64,000 nt of DNA from Verrucomicrobiota bacterium (GCA_023432225.1 JAEYUW010000009.1:39321-103320); one strand, 5' to 3'. Shown: positions 34,125 through 42,904, numbered from the stretch's first letter. Translations and numbers: made by a program. Notes: generated from the sequence alone by a model not told the origin.

Positions 34125-36146
34125 TCAGCGGGAGGACTTCTTTTTCTTCGAATCCGGCAGCGGCTGGCCGAGGGCGTCGCGGATCGGATCGCGCTGCAGT
34201 TTCGGCAGGGCGTCGACCTGTTTCAGCGCCGCGGTGTTGTCGGCGGCGGTGTTGGTCAGCACGTAGGGCCGCAGGAAAAACACGAGGTCGGTGCGGGTGT
34301 CGTCGCGCGAGCGGGAGCCGAGGAGGTCACCGAGGATCGGGATGGGGCCGAGGCGCGAGGTGCTCTTGGATTTCGAGGTGCGCTGCAGACCGCCGAGAAC
34401 GATGATCTCGCCGCTGCGGGCGCTGACGAAGGACGACGTGGAGCGGCGGCCGATGCGGGGCTGCGGGTTGCCGTCGATGGTGATGTCGCCGAGGATGTCG
34501 TTCACTTCCTGGGTGATCTCGAGCTGGACGGAGCCGTCGTTGCCGATGAGCGGTTTCACCTTGAGGGAGATGCCGATGTCCTTCGAGGAAACCGTCGAGC
34601 GGTAGCCGCTGCCGGTGGTGCTGCCGGTGGTGGTGGAGTCGTTGAGGTAGCTGCTGATGACCGGACGCTGTTCGCCGACGAAGATGTTAGCCTCCTTGTT
34701 GTGCGTGGTCATGATGTTCGGCACGGAGAGGATGGTGGCGTTGCTCTTGCGCGGCGTGGTGGTGAGGCCGATCTCGGCGGCGAGGTCCCAGTCGCCGGTG
34801 GGCTGCTGGGTCGCGGTGACGTTGGTGGCGCTGAGTCCCGCCGCGGTGAGCTGGCCGCCGACGAGTTTGTCGCCGGCGATCTTCAGGCCGAGGGCGCTGA
34901 TACCGGAGGAGGCAGCGTCGGTGAGCGTGACCTCGGCGATGACGACTTCGATGCGCACTTGCGCGAGCAGGATGTCGAGTTTGTTGACCAGCTCGTTGAT
35001 GAGGCGGATGTCGTCGATCGTGCCGGAGACGACGATGGAGTTGCTGCGCTCGTCGGCAAAGATGGTGAGGATCGTGCTGAACTGGTTGGAGGGTTCGGTG
35101 CCGAGAGCGAGGCCGGTGGGCATGGTCGCCACGGGAGCGGGTGCGGCGCCGGGGGCGGCGGTCGCGGTCGCCGGCATGATGTTCGGGCGGGCGGAGTCCT
35201 GCGCTTTGGCGGCGTTGTTCTGGCCGGCGACGAGTTGGGAGAGGATTTGCGCGACGTCCTTCGAGGCGGCGTGCTTGAGGTAGATGACTTCGTTGCGCGT
35301 GTTCGGGTCGGATTTGACGTCGAGCTTGGCGATGAGGTCGTCGAAGAACGCGATCTGGCGCGGGTCGGAGATGACGACGATTTGGTTGGTGCGGTCGTCG
35401 GCGTTGTAGGAGGTGGCGGTGCCGAGCTGGGATTGGAGCGCGCCGGAGAGGATGGTGCGCATCTTGTTCACGACGTCGGACGCTTTCGCGAAGTGCAGCG
35501 TGTAGAACTTCGGCGTCATGCCGCCAAGCGCGGGTTGGTCGAGACGGCTGAGCAGAGTCTCGATGCGCTGGAGATTCGAGAGCGAGTCGGTGACGAGCGC
35601 AGCGTTGGCTTTTTCGAAGATGACGGGCGGGCTGCCGGTGTTGGGCGAGAGGAGGCCGGCGACTTGCGGCATGAACTCGGCGACGCGGAGGAAGTTCAGT
35701 TGAAAAACCTTGCTGACGATGCGGCCGCTCGGCGGGAAGAGGAGCGTGGAGCCGTCGATGAGCTCGGGCGCCTCGGACTTCGCGACGTTGAGCGCGGTGA
35801 CCTTCATGAAGCGGTCGCCCATCGGCGTGATCGCGACGCCGTTGAGGTTGAGCGCGGTTTCGAGGGCGCGAATAGCTTCGTCGCGGGTGACGCTCTCGCG
35901 CAGGCGAAGGGTGATCGTCGCGGCGGGCAGCGCTTGCGGGCGGATGGCCGTCTTGCCGGTGAAGCGCTCGAGCATCACGATCACTTGGTCGATGCTTTCT
36001 TCGCGGAGATCGAGCGGGCCGACGGCGTCATTCGGAGCAGTCGCGGCGGTGGGGGCCGGAGCTGGCGGCGTCTGCGCGGGAAGCGGTGCGAGCGAGGCCG
36101 CCCATGCGAGAGCGCAAGCGGCGTGACGGAAAAGAGGGAGCTTCAT
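34125..36146 (-). CDS. gspD: Type II secretion outer-membrane secretin GspD
   Basis: GspD forms the outer-membrane channel through which folded proteins leave. The 673-residue product has a signal peptide (about 1-24), an N0 domain (about 45-118, LDLREESIDQVIVMLERFTG), N1 to N3 ring domains (about 135-390, with VFQLNFLRVAEFMPQVAGLL, YTLHFAKASDVVNKMRTIL and VIYLKHAASKDVAQILSQL) and the secretin core (about 400-620) with the signature PIPILGDLLG. A Ser/Lys-rich C-terminus (SKKKKSSR) ends the protein, the place where a pilotin-binding S-domain would be; no pilotin gene is seen. It heads the minus-strand gspD-E-F group. Confidence 0.95.
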   Translation of the reverse strand: MKLPLFRHAACALAWAASLAPLPAQTPPAPAPTAATAPNDAVGPLDLREESIDQVIVMLERFTGKTAIRPQALPAATITLRLRESVTRDEAIRALETALNLNGVAITPMGDRFMKVTALNVAKSEAPELIDGSTLLFPPSGRIVSKVFQLNFLRVAEFMPQVAGLLSPNTGSPPVIFEKANAALVTDSLSNLQRIETLLSRLDQPALGGMTPKFYTLHFAKASDVVNKMRTILSGALQSQLGTATSYNADDRTNQIVVISDPRQIAFFDDLIAKLDVKSDPNTRNEVIYLKHAASKDVAQILSQLVAGQNNAAKAQDSARPNIMPATATAAPGAAPAPVATMPTGLALGTEPSNQFSTILTIFADERSNSIVVSGTIDDIRLINELVNKLDILLAQVRIEVVIAEVTLTDAASSGISALGLKIAGDKLVGGQLTAAGLSATNVTATQQPTGDWDLAAEIGLTTTPRKSNATILSVPNIMTTHNKEANIFVGEQRPVISSYLNDSTTTGSTTGSGYRSTVSSKDIGISLKVKPLIGNDGSVQLEITQEVNDILGDITIDGNPQPRIGRRSTSSFVSARSGEIIVLGGLQRTSKSKSTSRLGPIPILGDLLGSRSRDDTRTDLVFFLRPYVLTNTAADNTAALKQVDALPKLQRDPIRDALGQPLPDSKKKKSSR

Positions 36147-36450
36147 GCGGGGTTGCCGGGGGCGGCGAGATTAAGACTCTGTGTGACGTGGCCGGCGTCG
36201 AAAAGTTGCAAGTCGGCTAGTTGAAAGTGCGGACGGGTGGTTGGCAAGTGCCGCCTCCGTCCCGAAAAATCCCGGCCTCATCCCATCGGGGTATCTCGGG
36301 CGGAACAACCGGCGCTTGCGGTGGACGAAAACACGGTCACCCTTCCGGCTTGGGCCCGGGACTCGCCGCGCGAGTGAATCCAACACCATCCTGAATGTCA
36401 CTGGCGCGCGAAGCCGCAGTCGCTTCCGTGCCGCTCTCAATCCAACCGCC
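36147..36450. promoter_or_regulatory. Divergent promoter region of gspD and the partner/matrixin operon, with a CCCCGAT motif
   Basis: This 304-bp region must drive gspD leftward and the exported protein/matrixin operon rightward, so the two may be co-regulated. It contains ATCCCATCGGGGTAT at about 36280-36294; its complement ATACCCCGATGGGAT shares ACCCCGAT followed by GGG with the palindrome region in front of the giant gene at 43093-43117. I see no clear -35/-10 pair. Confidence 0.4.
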
Positions 36451-37074
36451 ATGCGCCCCCTGCGAACCTTCCTCGCGTGCGCGACGCTGCTGATCTCGGT
36501 CGGCGCTGTTGCCCATGCCACCACGGTTATCCCGCCGGAGTTCTCCGAACTCAGCCAAAACTCCGACTACGTTGTGCGCGGCAAAGTCAAAAGCGTGCGC
36601 TACGAGATGCGGACGCTGGCAGGCCGCGAAGTGCCGTTCACTCTCGCGGAGATCGCCGTCACGGATGTCATCGCCGGCACGCCGCCGACCCAGGTCGTGC
36701 TGACGATGCTCGGAGGGAAAGCCTCCACCGGAGGCGAGCTGGTCGTGGAGGGCGTGCCGCGCTTCGTGGTCGGCGACGAGAGCATTTTCTTCGTGAAGAA
36801 CAACGGCACGAATTTCTACCCGCTCTATGCGGTGATGCACGGCGTCTATCCGGTGAAACGCGACAAGGCCACCGGACGCGAATACGTCGCGCGCGCCAAC
36901 GGCCTCCCGCTCTCCGCCACCGCGGAGGTCGCGCTGCCGCTGGCCGAGGGCAAGGCGGCGCAGGAGCTACGCAAGCACATCAAAATCTCGGACGCGCTCA
37001 GCGTCGCCGAGTTCAAGCAGAGCATCCGCGAATCCCGCGCGCTGCGCCAAGGAGGAGAAGCCAATGCACGCTAA
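36451..37074 (+). CDS. Small exported protein paired with a matrixin (copy 1)
   Basis: From ATG 36451 the product has 207 residues with a signal peptide (MRPLRTFLACATLLISVGAVAHA). The mature domain starts TTVIPPEFSELSQNSDYVVR, continues with beta strands (KVKSVRYEM, FTLAEIAVTDVIAG, VVLTMLGGKA) and has a conserved F-V-V-G-D-E-S-I-F-F-V-K-N-N-G centre and YPLYAVMHGVYPV. Its homologue at 56067 keeps the same blocks. Both copies overlap the following matrixin gene by exactly 11 bp. It has no protease motif. A role as inhibitor, chaperone or assembly partner of the matrixin is inferred from this strict pairing; it is not a known fact for the family. The frame is open upstream to 36241 but the signal peptide fixes 36451. 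Confidence 0.8.
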   Translation: MRPLRTFLACATLLISVGAVAHATTVIPPEFSELSQNSDYVVRGKVKSVRYEMRTLAGREVPFTLAEIAVTDVIAGTPPTQVVLTMLGGKASTGGELVVEGVPRFVVGDESIFFVKNNGTNFYPLYAVMHGVYPVKRDKATGREYVARANGLPLSATAEVALPLAEGKAAQELRKHIKISDALSVAEFKQSIRESRALRQGGEANAR

Positions 37075-38521
37075 CCTTCTCCGCCTCGCGCTCATCGCCG
37101 GCTCGCTCGCGGCGGCAGCCGCGTCCTCCGGCTACGAAATCATCCGCACTGGCTCGACCCGCATCCTGTGGGCGGACGGACCCATCGCGGTGCAAATCAA
37201 ACTCGGCACGGGGTCCACGTTGCAGGATGGCTCGAACTACAGCTCCAGCGCCCAAGCCGCGATGAATGCCTGGAACGGCGTTCTGCGCAACGTCCAGTTC
37301 TCGCCGACCATCGTCGCCGCGGGGCCGGCCGGTGAACAGAACGGCATCAACGAGCTGGTTTTCGCCAGCGACGTCTTCGGCACCGCCTTCGAGGCCAATG
37401 TGCTCGCCATCACCACTTCGTTCCGGTCTGGGGCCCGTCGCACCCAGTCCGACATCGTCTTCAACACCGCCTACACGTGGAATTCCTATCGCGGCGTGCG
37501 GCAGAGCGGCGTGGTCGATCTCCGTCGCGTCGCCATCCACGAATTGGGGCACATGCTCGGCCTCGATCACCCCGATGAGTCCGGCCAGGCCGTCTCGGCC
37601 GTCATGAACAGCCGCGTGGGCGATATCGATGCGGCGACCCGCGACGACATCGACGGCGCGCAATACCTCTACGGCGTGCCTGGCACCACGGTCCGTCCGG
37701 CCAACGATTCATTTGCCAGCGCCACCACCGTCACCATCCCGGCGAGCAACACCCTCACGCTCACGGCCTCGAGCGTGAATGCCACCAAGGAAACCGGTGA
37801 ACCGAACCACGCTTCCGAAGCCGGCGGCACCTCCATCTGGTGGAAATGGACCGCGACCGGCACCGGCACCCTCGAGGTGAGCACCGCGGGCACCACGTTC
37901 GACACGCTGCTCGGTGCCTACACCGGCACCGCGGTGAACGCGCTCACGCTGATCGCTTCGAACGACGACGCCGAGCCGCCCCCGGCTTCCGGTCCGGACA
38001 ACCCGACCCGCAAGCGCACCAGCATCATCAGTTTTCCCGTCACGATGGGCGCCACCTATTACTTCGCCGTTGACGGCTGGGACGGCGAGTGGGGCAGCAA
38101 CGTGAACCTCACGTTCAACCTCAACGCCGTGATCCCCGACGCGGCACCCACGATCACGACCCAGCCGCAAAGTCAGTCGGTCACGGTCGGCACGAACGTC
38201 GTGTTCAGCGTCGTCGCCACCGGCAAACCCAATCCCACCTACCAGTGGAACAAGAACGGAGCGGCCATCGCGGGCGCGACGAGCACCACTTACAGCATCA
38301 CCGGTGCCCAAACGGGCGATGCCGGCACCTACACCGTCACGGTGAGCAACAGCATCGGCAACGTCACCAGCAGTGGCGCCACATTGACCGTCAATCCGGT
38401 GGTCACGCCGCCGTCGGGCGGCGGAGGTGGTGGCGGTGGTGGCGGCGGCGCGCCGAGTCACTGGTTCTTCGCGGCGCTCGCATTGGCCGCACTTGCGCGC
38501 TGGCGCCAACGCCGCCAATAA
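37064..38521 (+). CDS. Secreted matrixin-type metalloprotease with Ig-like domain and GlyGly-CTERM-like tail
   Basis: The 485-residue product has a signal peptide (about 1-21) and a metzincin domain (about 23-206) with the zinc signature HELGHMLGLDH (His159, 163 and 169; Glu160 catalytic) and a Met-turn at Met181. No propeptide with a cysteine switch is present. Next come a PPC-like beta domain (about 212-352, NDSFASATTV ... SIWWKWTATGTG), an Ig-like domain (about 360-443, YQWNKNGA ... DAGTYTVTVSN), eleven glycines (452-462), APSHW, a hydrophobic helix and the basic end RWRQRRQ. That tail is the GlyGly-CTERM layout handled by rhombosortase, which is encoded next door. A strong Shine-Dalgarno (AAGGAGGAGAA) precedes the ATG inside the upstream gene. 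Confidence 0.9.
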   Translation: MHANLLRLALIAGSLAAAAASSGYEIIRTGSTRILWADGPIAVQIKLGTGSTLQDGSNYSSSAQAAMNAWNGVLRNVQFSPTIVAAGPAGEQNGINELVFASDVFGTAFEANVLAITTSFRSGARRTQSDIVFNTAYTWNSYRGVRQSGVVDLRRVAIHELGHMLGLDHPDESGQAVSAVMNSRVGDIDAATRDDIDGAQYLYGVPGTTVRPANDSFASATTVTIPASNTLTLTASSVNATKETGEPNHASEAGGTSIWWKWTATGTGTLEVSTAGTTFDTLLGAYTGTAVNALTLIASNDDAEPPPASGPDNPTRKRTSIISFPVTMGATYYFAVDGWDGEWGSNVNLTFNLNAVIPDAAPTITTQPQSQSVTVGTNVVFSVVATGKPNPTYQWNKNGAAIAGATSTTYSITGAQTGDAGTYTVTVSNSIGNVTSSGATLTVNPVVTPPSGGGGGGGGGGGAPSHWFFAALALAALARWRQRRQ

Positions 38522-38527
38522 CGCGGC

Positions 38528-39136
38528 ATGGAGCCGCTGAAACTTTCACGTATCGGAACGCCGCCGTGGTTCTACCCGGCGGCTTTTCTTTGCGCGTTGG
38601 TCGTCCAACTCGTGCCCGGCTGGCGCGAGACGCTGATCTACGAGCGCACCGCGCTGGCGAATGGCGAACTGTGGCGCATTTGGACCGGCCAGATCGTGCA
38701 CTTCGGCTGGCCGCACTTCATCGCCGATGGCGGACTGCTGCTCATCATCGGCTGGACACTGGGGCGCGAATTTCCGCGCGACAGCTGGCTGGGCCTGCTG
38801 CTGATGCCGCCGGTGATCTGCGCCGTGCTCTACTGGTGCGATCCGACCATGACGCGCTACGCCGGACTGAGCGCGGTGAACCTGGGGCTGCTGCTGTTGC
38901 TCGCCGCGCGAGGCTGGAAGGGCGACTGGCGCGACTGGTTTTGGCCGGCGATCATCGTGATCTACGTCGTCGAGCTCGGTTATGAAATTTGGAAGGGCGG
39001 CCAAGGCGGCGGCTTCATCTCGTTCGACGATCCCGGCGTGAAAGTGGCGACCAGCGCGCATCTCGCCGCGGTCGGCTACGCGCTGGTGGCGTGGGCGGTG
39101 GCGGCGTGGTGGAAGTGGCGCCGACGGCGCGAGTAG
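38528..39136 (+). CDS. rrtA: Rhombosortase-like rhomboid intramembrane serine protease
   Basis: The 202-residue product has about six membrane helices. It shows rhomboid landmarks: GELWRIWTGQIVHFGWPHF (46-64) in place of the family W-R-x-x-T-x-x-x-x-H-x-x-x-x-H, the catalytic Ser115 in YAGLSAVNLG and the second catalytic residue His178 in ATSAHLAAVG. Rhombosortases of this size cleave GlyGly-CTERM tails of type II secreted proteins in gammaproteobacteria. Here the gene begins 6 bp after a protease carrying such a tail, so the pairing is probably functional. The residue after the catalytic Ser is Ala, not the common Gly. The TAG stop is part of a GTAG palindrome head. Confidence 0.82.
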   Translation: MEPLKLSRIGTPPWFYPAAFLCALVVQLVPGWRETLIYERTALANGELWRIWTGQIVHFGWPHFIADGGLLLIIGWTLGREFPRDSWLGLLLMPPVICAVLYWCDPTMTRYAGLSAVNLGLLLLLAARGWKGDWRDWFWPAIIVIYVVELGYEIWKGGQGGGFISFDDPGVKVATSAHLAAVGYALVAWAVAAWWKWRRRRE

Positions 39137-39391
39137 GGCCGGTCTTCGACCGGCCCCTGCATACCAGATGTGCGTTGCGATCGCACGGGCCTGACACACC
39201 CCGCCCTGCGGGCACGCCTCTCAAGAGGGGATTCACCGGACGAAGTTTCCCCGCTCGAGCGCGGTAGCGGAACGCGTCAGCGTTTCGTAGTTCGCATGAG
39301 CGAAAAACTCGCGTTTTCCGCTTCGCCGCAGGCGTTGCACCTGTCGCGCGGCGGCGCTGATTTCTTTGGGCCGGTCGAAGACCGGCCCTAC
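39133..39391. repeat. Wide GTAG palindrome pair enclosing another element
   Basis: GTAGGGCCGGTCTTCGACC at 39133 is mirrored by GGTCGAAGACCGGCCCTAC ending at 39391, perfect complements. The 220 bp between them hold a second element (39264-39323). The pair fills most of the 308-bp gap between the rhombosortase and kinase genes and resembles a REPIN that received another insertion. Confidence 0.75.
39264..39323. repeat. GTAGCGGAACG-family element nested in the wider pair
   Basis: GTAGCGGAACGCGTCAGCG and the arm CGAAAAACTCGCGTTTTCCG are one copy of the family also seen at 42948-43007; the right head is degenerate (CTTC for CTAC). Confidence 0.65.
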
Positions 39392-39444
39392 TCGGCATTT
39401 TGCTCTCGTCGGCGTTATCGCGGTGCGTTGACTGCGGGGCCACG

Positions 39445-42234
39445 ATGGCAAGCTCCGGTCACTGGCCGCTCTGGTTCGAGCGCTGCGCGATTCACCAGGA
39501 TTACGTCTGGTTCGTCGTGCTGCTGGGCTGGGGATGCACGGCGCTGCTGTGGTGGCGACGGGCCGCCCGTGACGCGGCGTGGACTTGGGTGCCGTGGGTG
39601 GCCGCCGCCGGCGCGATCGGGGCCGCGGTGCAGTTCGGCATTTTCAATCCGCACCTCGACGTTTTTCAGAGCCGGCTCAAACCCGGCACGATCCGCGATT
39701 ACGTGCCTGCGATCATCGATGTGGAGCTGCTCGGCGACTGGCTGCTCGCGGCGCTTGTGGCGGGTTGGACGATCGGTTGGGGCTGGCTGGTGCTGCGACA
39801 CCGGTCGCTCGCCGCGCGCATCGGTCCGGCGGTGCTGGCCATCGCTGCGGCGAGCGTGCACGTGTTCGCGCCTCGGATCGGGGGCGCGGCGCTGGCGGCG
39901 GGCGTGCTCGTGCTGGCGGTGCTGCTCGCGCGGGGCCGTTCGCGCGCGGTGCGAGGGGCGCTGCTGCTCGCGGCGGCGGGGCCGCTGGCTTCGACGATCG
40001 GTCCGATGGCGGGGGCGCTGGGTGAACTGCAGCGTTCCGGTCCGCCGACGTCGTTCGGTCTGGTCTCGGCCCTGTATCAATGTCTCGCGGCGGGCGTGGT
40101 GTTTCTCGTGCTGCGCCGCGAGTGTCCGCACCGCACCGCCACGGTCGACCGGGTCGGGCTCGGCTGGTGGCTGCTCGCGGCGGGGTGGTTGCTCGGCGGC
40201 CTTTGGTTTGCGCAGCAGGTCGGCTGGGATAATCGCCACGAATTGCACCAGAATCGCCTGCGCGGCGCGGCGGCGCGCGCGCAGATTCTTAATTCCGATG
40301 TGCTCGAGCGCTGGGCGCAGCCCCTGCCGCCGCTCTGGCCGCGTGAGGCCGGCGAGGGACCGACGCGTCCGCTGCCGGAGGATTTCGAGGGATTGACCGC
40401 TTCGCTGTCGCGACTCGTCGCGCGCGAGTTTCGCTACACGCCCTTCATCGAGCGGGTGCGGATCATCGCTGTGAACAGCGGCTGGGTCTTCGTGCTCGCC
40501 GACAGTCGGCACCGACTGCCGGAGGGCGCGGTGGAGGTGCTGCGCCGCGCGACGCCGCAGGACGAGACGGACTGGACGCAGGGGCGCAATGTGATCGAAA
40601 CGTCTGCCGTGCCCGAGATCGGCCGACCGTATTTCTGTCGCGCGGCCATGCGCTCCGCCGACGGCCGCATGCTCGGGTGGCTGGAGTTCGAGCAGCGGGA
40701 GTTTTTCCAAAGCATCGAACGCAAGTGGCGTTCGGGTCCGCTGCTGGTCACGGCGCTCGGCCTGTTGCTCGGCGCCACCCTCGTGTTGCAGCGGCGCGTG
40801 GAGCGCGAACGCGAAGCGGCCGAGCGCGATGCGGCGGTGCAGGCGGAGGCGAGCCGCGTGAAGTCGGCGTTTCTCGCCACTGTCAGCCACGAGCTGCGCA
40901 CTCCGCTCCAGAGTTTGCTCGGCTACGGTGAGCTGTTGCGCAGCCGAGTCGGCGGCGACGTGCAATCGGCCGCGTGGCTGGAGGCGATGCAGCAACATGG
41001 TGAGCTGATGACGCGATTGGTGAACGATCTCATCGACCTCGGTGCGATCGATGCCGGCACGCTTCGGCTGGCACCGCGCGCGGTCGCACCGGGGCAGCTC
41101 GTGCTGAGCGTGGTGGAGGGCCTGCGCCCCAGCGCGGAGGCGAAGGGCTTGCGCTTGCAATGCACGGTCGGCGACACGGTGCCCGACGTCATCGGCGTCG
41201 ACGATGCGCGGTGGCGGCAGGTGGTTTTTAACCTGGTCGGCAACGCGGTGAAATTCACCGATCGTGGCGCGGTCACGGTGCGGTTGCAGGCGGAGCCCCA
41301 CGGAGATGCTGCGATGCTCGTGCTGACGGTCGCCGACACGGGGCCGGGCATCGCGCGCGAGGCGCAAAAGAAGTTATTCCAGGCTTTCACGCGCCTCGAG
41401 CGCACGGCGCACAAAGAGGGCGCGGGCATCGGCCTCGCGTTGAGCGCGGCGTTGTGCCGTGCCCTCGGCGGCACGCTCACGGTGGAGAGTGACGGCGCGA
41501 ATGGGGCGACGTTTCGCGCGACGATCATCGGCGAGCGCATGGAGCGGCCGGTGGACACGCCCGCCGATGGCGCGCGCTCGCTCGCCGGGCGGCATGTGCT
41601 GGTGGTGGACGACAACACGTTGGTGCGCGAGTTGTTCACGGCGATGCTGACCGCCGCGGGGGCGCGCTGCACGGCGGCGGCGACCGTCGCGGCGGCGTTG
41701 CCGGCGGCGCAGGACTCGTCGATCGAAGTCGCGGTGCTCGATCTCGCGCTCGGCGGCGAGTCGGGGCTGGTCCTGGCGCGCGAGCTGCGGCGGTGCCGGC
41801 CGGGGCTGCGGTTGATCGGCGCGAGCGCGCATGCGGGCGCCGCCGAACGCGAGGCGGCGTTGCAGGCGGGCTTCGACGTGTTTCTGACCAAGCCGGTCAC
41901 GCAGGGCGATTTGCTCGCGGCAGTGTCCGGGCCGGGGAGTGTGACGACGTCGGCGTCGCTGCCAGCGTGGCAGGAGGAGCTGGCGCGACAATTTCGGCTC
42001 GAGGCGCCGCAGAATCGGCGGGCGCTGGCGCAGGCGATCGCGGCACTCGAGTGGGGCGGCGCGCGCGCGGCGGCTCACTATCTGGCCAACAGCGCGGCGG
42101 CGATCGGCGATGCGGCGCTGCGCGATGCGTGCGAAGCCGTCGTGCGCGCCGCCGAGCGGCAGGACGAGGCGGCGTTGCGCGCGGGCTGGGTGGCGGTCGA
42201 GGCGGCGCTGGGGCGCTGGGTGCACGCGGCCTGA
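39445..42234 (+). CDS. Hybrid sensor histidine kinase with receiver and Hpt-like domains
   Basis: From ATG 39445 the product has 929 residues. About seven N-terminal helices (1-260) form a membrane sensor region, followed by an extracytoplasmic domain (about 262-430), one more helix and a kinase core: H-box FLATVSHELRTPLQ with His482, N-box FNLVGNAVKFTD, and DTGPGIA and GAGIGLALS. A receiver follows (VLVVDDN, phospho-acceptor Asp766, Lys of LTKPV). The last 90 residues resemble a histidine phosphotransfer domain (AAHYLANSAAAIGD, His878), although the usual Lys after the His is missing. A phosphorelay to the response regulator starting 52 bp later is likely. The signal sensed is unknown. A TTG at 39400 gives a 15-residue longer alternative. 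Confidence 0.9.
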   Translation: MASSGHWPLWFERCAIHQDYVWFVVLLGWGCTALLWWRRAARDAAWTWVPWVAAAGAIGAAVQFGIFNPHLDVFQSRLKPGTIRDYVPAIIDVELLGDWLLAALVAGWTIGWGWLVLRHRSLAARIGPAVLAIAAASVHVFAPRIGGAALAAGVLVLAVLLARGRSRAVRGALLLAAAGPLASTIGPMAGALGELQRSGPPTSFGLVSALYQCLAAGVVFLVLRRECPHRTATVDRVGLGWWLLAAGWLLGGLWFAQQVGWDNRHELHQNRLRGAAARAQILNSDVLERWAQPLPPLWPREAGEGPTRPLPEDFEGLTASLSRLVAREFRYTPFIERVRIIAVNSGWVFVLADSRHRLPEGAVEVLRRATPQDETDWTQGRNVIETSAVPEIGRPYFCRAAMRSADGRMLGWLEFEQREFFQSIERKWRSGPLLVTALGLLLGATLVLQRRVEREREAAERDAAVQAEASRVKSAFLATVSHELRTPLQSLLGYGELLRSRVGGDVQSAAWLEAMQQHGELMTRLVNDLIDLGAIDAGTLRLAPRAVAPGQLVLSVVEGLRPSAEAKGLRLQCTVGDTVPDVIGVDDARWRQVVFNLVGNAVKFTDRGAVTVRLQAEPHGDAAMLVLTVADTGPGIAREAQKKLFQAFTRLERTAHKEGAGIGLALSAALCRALGGTLTVESDGANGATFRATIIGERMERPVDTPADGARSLAGRHVLVVDDNTLVRELFTAMLTAAGARCTAAATVAAALPAAQDSSIEVAVLDLALGGESGLVLARELRRCRPGLRLIGASAHAGAAEREAALQAGFDVFLTKPVTQGDLLAAVSGPGSVTTSASLPAWQEELARQFRLEAPQNRRALAQAIAALEWGGARAAAHYLANSAAAIGDAALRDACEAVVRAAERQDEAALRAGWVAVEAALGRWVHAA

Positions 42235-42286
42235 CGCGCTGCGCGCTTGTCCTTTTCCGGCCCGCTGTTTGCTTCGGCCCGCGATC

Positions 42287-42904
42287 ATGCCAGCACGCAT
42301 TCTCTTGGTGGACGACCATCCTCTGTTTCGCGCCGGCGTTGCCGCAGTGTTGCGGAGCGATCGGGGGCTCGAGATTTGCGCGGAAGCGAATGATGGTGCG
42401 GCTGCGCGCCAGGCGCTCGCGACGGCGCGACCCGACGTGGCGGTGGTCGACCTGGTGCTCGGTGGCGAGGACGGGCTGAAACTCGTGCGCGAGATGCGGC
42501 GCGATTGCCCGGGCTTGCGCATCGTGGTGCTGACGATGCTGGACGAAGCGGTTTACCGGCCGAAGGCGCTGCAGGCGGGCGCCGATGCCTTCCTGTCGAA
42601 AAGGGAAGGGCCGGCGCAGATCGTCGCCGTCGTGCGGCAACTGCTGGATTTTCCGGTGCCGGCCCGGTCGGCGACGCCGAACGGCGACAACGCCATCGCG
42701 CAACTCAGCGAGCGTGAACTGCAGGTGTTCCGCGAACTCGGGTTCGGGCACACCACGCAAGAGGTCGCGACGAAGCTGGGCGTGAGCATCAAGACCATCG
42801 AAACGCACCGTGAATCAATCAAACAGAAGCTCGGCCTGCCGCACGCGAATGCGCTGATCGTGCGCGCCGCGATCTGGGTGCGGGAGCAAGGACTGTCGCA
42901 CTAG
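42287..42904 (+). CDS. NarL/FixJ-type response regulator with LuxR-like DNA-binding domain
   Basis: The 205-residue product has a receiver (ILLVDDHPLFRAGV; phospho-acceptor Asp55 in VVDLVLGG; T-M-L-D and the Lys of FLSKREG) and a C-terminal LuxR-type helix-turn-helix (about 140-200, LSERELQVFRELGFGHTTQEVATKLGVSIKTIETHRESIKQKLGL). It is a transcription factor whose partner is surely the hybrid kinase just upstream. Palindromes between this gene and the giant exported protein at 43152 are possible binding sites, suggesting it controls that gene or the secreted set. Confidence 0.93.
   Translation: MPARILLVDDHPLFRAGVAAVLRSDRGLEICAEANDGAAARQALATARPDVAVVDLVLGGEDGLKLVREMRRDCPGLRIVVLTMLDEAVYRPKALQAGADAFLSKREGPAQIVAVVRQLLDFPVPARSATPNGDNAIAQLSERELQVFRELGFGHTTQEVATKLGVSIKTIETHRESIKQKLGLPHANALIVRAAIWVREQGLSH

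Noticed and set aside
37064..38521. PEP-CTERM, MYXO-CTERM or LPXTG sorting signal at the matrixin C-terminus
   Set aside because: There is no Pro-Glu-Pro, no invariant Cys and no LPXTG; the poly-Gly/hydrophobic/basic layout fits GlyGly-CTERM best.
39133..39391. Terminal inverted repeats of an insertion sequence
   Set aside because: The enclosed 220 bp has no transposase frame, and the same arm sequence occurs at 1152-1175 as an ordinary repeat.
42110..42287. Upstream extension of the response regulator start to 42110
   Set aside because: It would overlap the kinase gene by over 120 bp and add a low-complexity tail before the receiver, whose first strand starts right after ATG 42287.
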